Assembly (NCBI GenBank): GCA_035513275.1
Contig: DATKCJ010000334.1
Span: 1-6,913, forward strand
Direction: 5' to 3'
Source: DATKCJ01 sp035513275
GTDB taxonomy: Bacteria; Verrucomicrobiota; Verrucomicrobiia; Opitutales; Opitutaceae
DNA length: 6,913 bases
Of this stretch, positions 5,222 through 6,913 are shown in pieces; the stretch's first letter is position 1; each line of letters begins with the position of its first letter. A program made the position numbers and the translations under genes. A model generated the notes under the pieces. That model was not told the origin of the DNA and did not search any database. It saw only the letters and a list, made by a program, of their open reading frames with translations.

Positions 5222-6121
5222 TCACGCCGCCGAGTCGGCGCCGGTGGCGGACTCGGGCATGACAGTCTCCTTGGCATCGAGCAGGGAGACGAGCACGTCG
5301 ACGCGCAGGATCCGCTCGCTGGTGCCGAGGTAGGTTCCCTTCAACGGCGGCACGTCCGCATAGTCGCGGCCGACTCCGATCTTTATGTAGCGGCCGTTGA
5401 CTTGCTGGTTGTTCGTCGGATCCAGTCCGCACCAGCCGACGCTTGGCAAATAAACTTCCACCCACGCGTGGCTGGCTTGCGCTCCTTTCAAGTGCTCGGC
5501 GGGCCCGTTGTAGAGGTAGCCACTGACGTAGCGCGTAGGTATTCGGATCGCGCGGCACATGCCGATCATGACGTGGGCGAAATCCTGGCAGACGCCGCTG
5601 CGCAGCTTGATCGCCTCAAGGGTCGTCGTGTGCACGTGGGTCGACGCCGGCTGGTAGGCGAACTCTGAGTTCACAAACCGCATGATCTTGAGAGCCGCCT
5701 GCCAGGCGTCGGTCACTCCGGTGGTGACGTCGATCGCGAGCCGCCATGCCTCGACGCTGTCGTTCACGAAGTGGCTTGGCTGAAGGTAGTCGTAGCAGCG
5801 CTCGAGCTCGTTGCATGCATCGAGCGTTTCGAGAGGAGCGAGCTCCGAGTCCTCGGGGAGGCCGGTGAGGTTGCTGGTGGTGACGATCGAAGTGGCCTCG
5901 ATCGTGAGTTCCGTGTGCGCCCGCGACAGGTCGAACATGTGCACGCAGTTGTGGTAGAAGTCCAGGTAGTGCGAGAGCTTCGTGGGCGGGAGCACCTTCA
6001 ACAGGAAGCGGTGGCGCCGCTGCTGGAGATTGTCGGTCGGCTGCAGGCGCGCCTCGTTGAAACTGGACTGCACCGGCACTGCGTAGGCGTAGTGCGTGCG
6101 GTGAAAGACAGATAATCTCAT
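5222..6121 (-). CDS. Transglutaminase-like cysteine protease-fold protein with bacterial N-terminal domain
   Basis: 299 residues, full length for this family. Residues 1-85 are the bacterial transglutaminase N-terminal beta domain, starting MRLSVFHRTHYAYAVPVQSS and including EARLQPTDN and LDFYHNCVHMFDL. The transglutaminase core runs from about 135 to 265 with an intact catalytic triad: Cys178 in RSGVCQDFAH, His218 in ASHAWVEVYLP and Asp234 in GLDPTNN. Such proteins may act as proteases, amidases or peptide ligases. Together with alpha-E and cp-ATP-grasp genes, this class is thought to take part in making or modifying a peptide. ATG 6121 is the clear start, matching the family N-terminus. The only Shine-Dalgarno-like GGAG (6137-6134) lies in the loop of a hairpin, 12 nt upstream. 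It follows the alpha-E gene by 103 nt on the same strand. The last 15 residues are poorly conserved-looking tail. No frameshift or missing residue is seen. Confidence 0.92.
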   Translation of the reverse strand: MRLSVFHRTHYAYAVPVQSSFNEARLQPTDNLQQRRHRFLLKVLPPTKLSHYLDFYHNCVHMFDLSRAHTELTIEATSIVTTSNLTGLPEDSELAPLETLDACNELERCYDYLQPSHFVNDSVEAWRLAIDVTTGVTDAWQAALKIMRFVNSEFAYQPASTHVHTTTLEAIKLRSGVCQDFAHVMIGMCRAIRIPTRYVSGYLYNGPAEHLKGAQASHAWVEVYLPSVGWCGLDPTNNQQVNGRYIKIGVGRDYADVPPLKGTYLGTSERILRVDVLVSLLDAKETVMPESATGADSAA

Positions 6122-6124
6122 GGG

Positions 6125-6147
6125 AGGTTTTTGCTCCGCAAAAACCT
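6125..6147. repeat. Palindrome, copy 1 of a covarying pair, just before the transglutaminase start
   Basis: Arms AGGTTTTTGC and GCAAAAACCT are perfectly complementary around TCC. It ends 3 bases before the transglutaminase ATG on the minus strand. Its near-identical partner is at 6258-6280; the two share the adjoining bases CCTAAG/CTTAGG and face each other in inverted orientation. Confidence 0.8.
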
Positions 6148-6150
6148 AAG

Positions 6151-6167
6151 CTCCGGCTTCGCCGGAG
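6151..6167. repeat. Second hairpin in the alpha-E to transglutaminase gap
   Basis: CTCCGGC (6151-6157) pairs fully with GCCGGAG (6161-6167) around TTC. It is 3 bases from copy 1 of the covarying palindrome, so two hairpins stand side by side in the leader of the transglutaminase gene. There is no T-run after it on either strand. Confidence 0.65.
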
Positions 6168-6224
6168 AGTCGGAACGGGATTCTTTGCAGCGAATGCGGC
6201 GAGGTTGAAACAAAATCATCTCTT

Positions 6225-6913
6225 TCAAGAGCGATCTATTTTGGATTTCAAAAACTTAGGTTTTCGCTCCGCGAAAACCTGTTGTTGCTGTTCCTCCTGC
6301 TGGCGCCAGGCGGTTTCGGAGCCGTTCTCGAATGCCTGGAGGATGTAGGCCTGGAACAACGCCTCGCCTACGGCGTTGAGCTTGGCTTGGAAACCGTCGA
6401 TGTAGCTGTGCAAGTCGGGCCGGAAGATGTCGTCGGCCGAGCTGAAGTGAAGCTCGGCGAGGAGGCGGCCGCATAGTTTTTCGGCGTCGTTGCAAAAACG
6501 GCCCTCGGCGACGCCGGAGATGCGGCGGAGCGCGCTGTTGAGCTGCTCGATGCAGAACCGGCCCGAGCGCGGGAACTCGGGCGAGAGCATGAGGAACTCG
6601 GCGACCAGGCGCGGGCGCACGTCGGCGCCATGGAGCGCCTTGTAGGCGTCCCACGCGCTGCAGGAGCGGAGCATCGCGGACCAGCCGAGCGCGTCGGCCT
6701 GGGTCGTCGCGGAGGCGTGCCGCACGTCGAGCATGCGCGAGGTCTTGTCGGCGCGCTCGATGTAGCGTCCGACATGCATGAAGTGCCAGCCCTCGTTGCG
6801 CACGACGGTGGCATCGGCCATGCCCTGGAGGAGGAGCGAGCCGTTGCGGACCTCGTTGAAGAAGTCGTCGGGGTTGTCCTCCCAGCGGCGGCGGGCGGCG
6901 GAGCTGTTGACGT
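6225..6913 (-). CDS. Alpha-E domain protein (DUF403), N-terminus beyond window
   Basis: 228 residues visible; the frame stays open to the right edge, so the start lies beyond base 6913 (an internal Met at 6821 is not the start). It is an all-alpha protein of unknown activity, nearly always encoded next to a circularly permuted ATP-grasp protein and a transglutaminase-like protein. Family signature seen: FFNEVRNGSLLLQGMADAT, with EGWHFMHVGRYIERADKTSRMLDV directly after it; this block is the hallmark of alpha-E. Further on, LRSCSAWDAYKALHG and EFPRSGRFCIEQLNSALRRI also fit. The transglutaminase gene follows after 103 nt, as expected for this neighbourhood. Oddity: the last stretch, QQQQVFAERKPKFLKSKIDRS, is encoded partly by a palindrome (6258-6280), so the natural tail may have been replaced or extended by a repeat element. 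Confidence 0.88.
   Translation of the reverse strand, partial: VNSSAARRRWEDNPDDFFNEVRNGSLLLQGMADATVVRNEGWHFMHVGRYIERADKTSRMLDVRHASATTQADALGWSAMLRSCSAWDAYKALHGADVRPRLVAEFLMLSPEFPRSGRFCIEQLNSALRRISGVAEGRFCNDAEKLCGRLLAELHFSSADDIFRPDLHSYIDGFQAKLNAVGEALFQAYILQAFENGSETAWRQQEEQQQQVFAERKPKFLKSKIDRS
6258..6280. repeat. Palindrome, copy 2 of a covarying pair, inside the alpha-E coding end
   Basis: Arms AGGTTTTCGC and GCGAAAACCT are perfectly complementary around TCC. Compared with copy 1 the only arm difference is a T-A pair (6132/6140) changed to a C-G pair (6265/6273), so both sides changed together. On the minus strand it encodes the VFAERKP of the alpha-E tail. Confidence 0.8.

Noticed and set aside
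6205..6228. TTGAAA/TTTCAA inverted repeat over the alpha-E stop codon
   Set aside because: Six AT-rich pairs with a 12-nt loop; easily chance.

Overview
The window looks like a high-GC bacterial chromosome, most likely Verrucomicrobiota of the Opitutaceae type. That assignment is an inference from gene content, from the near absence of Shine-Dalgarno sequences before most start codons, and from the many small intergenic palindromes. It is not from a marker gene. No tRNA, rRNA, CRISPR array, insertion sequence or phage gene was seen, and no gene-free stretch exceeds 300 bases.

Layout. (1) 1-1243, minus: the N-terminal 414 residues of an Nramp/SLC11-like membrane transporter whose metal-binding motifs are replaced. 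(2) 1340-1924, plus: a two-gene toxin-antitoxin module (ribbon-helix-helix antitoxin, RelE/ParE-family toxin). It has an operator-like palindrome, and a hairpin covers the toxin's ribosome-binding site. (3) 2004-2930, plus: a complete UDP-glucuronate decarboxylase that makes UDP-xylose. It is preceded by a CT-rich tandem repeat and followed by a cluster of three hairpins. (4) 3101-4102, plus: an exported protein of unknown function that converges on the next gene, with a 12-bp stem between them. (5) 4199-6913, minus: in order of transcription, an alpha-E (DUF403) protein cut by the window edge, a bacterial transglutaminase-like protein, and an AIM24/TIGR00266 protein.

The alpha-E and transglutaminase pair is a known neighbourhood. 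With a circularly permuted ATP-grasp protein it is thought to make or attach a peptide, but its product is still uncharacterised. The ATP-grasp gene, if present, would lie beyond base 6913. AIM24 is the third gene on that strand but is separated by a large palindromic element, so it may not be part of the same unit.

The most striking non-coding signal is the density of palindromes. There is a perfect 27-bp inverted repeat with two hairpins inside it (5068-5200). There is also a pair of 10-bp-stem palindromes (6125-6147 and 6258-6280) that differ by one compensated base pair, the second lying inside the coding end of the alpha-E gene. A third cluster lies at 2947-3058. These look like REP/BIME-type elements, but no REP transposase is in the window.
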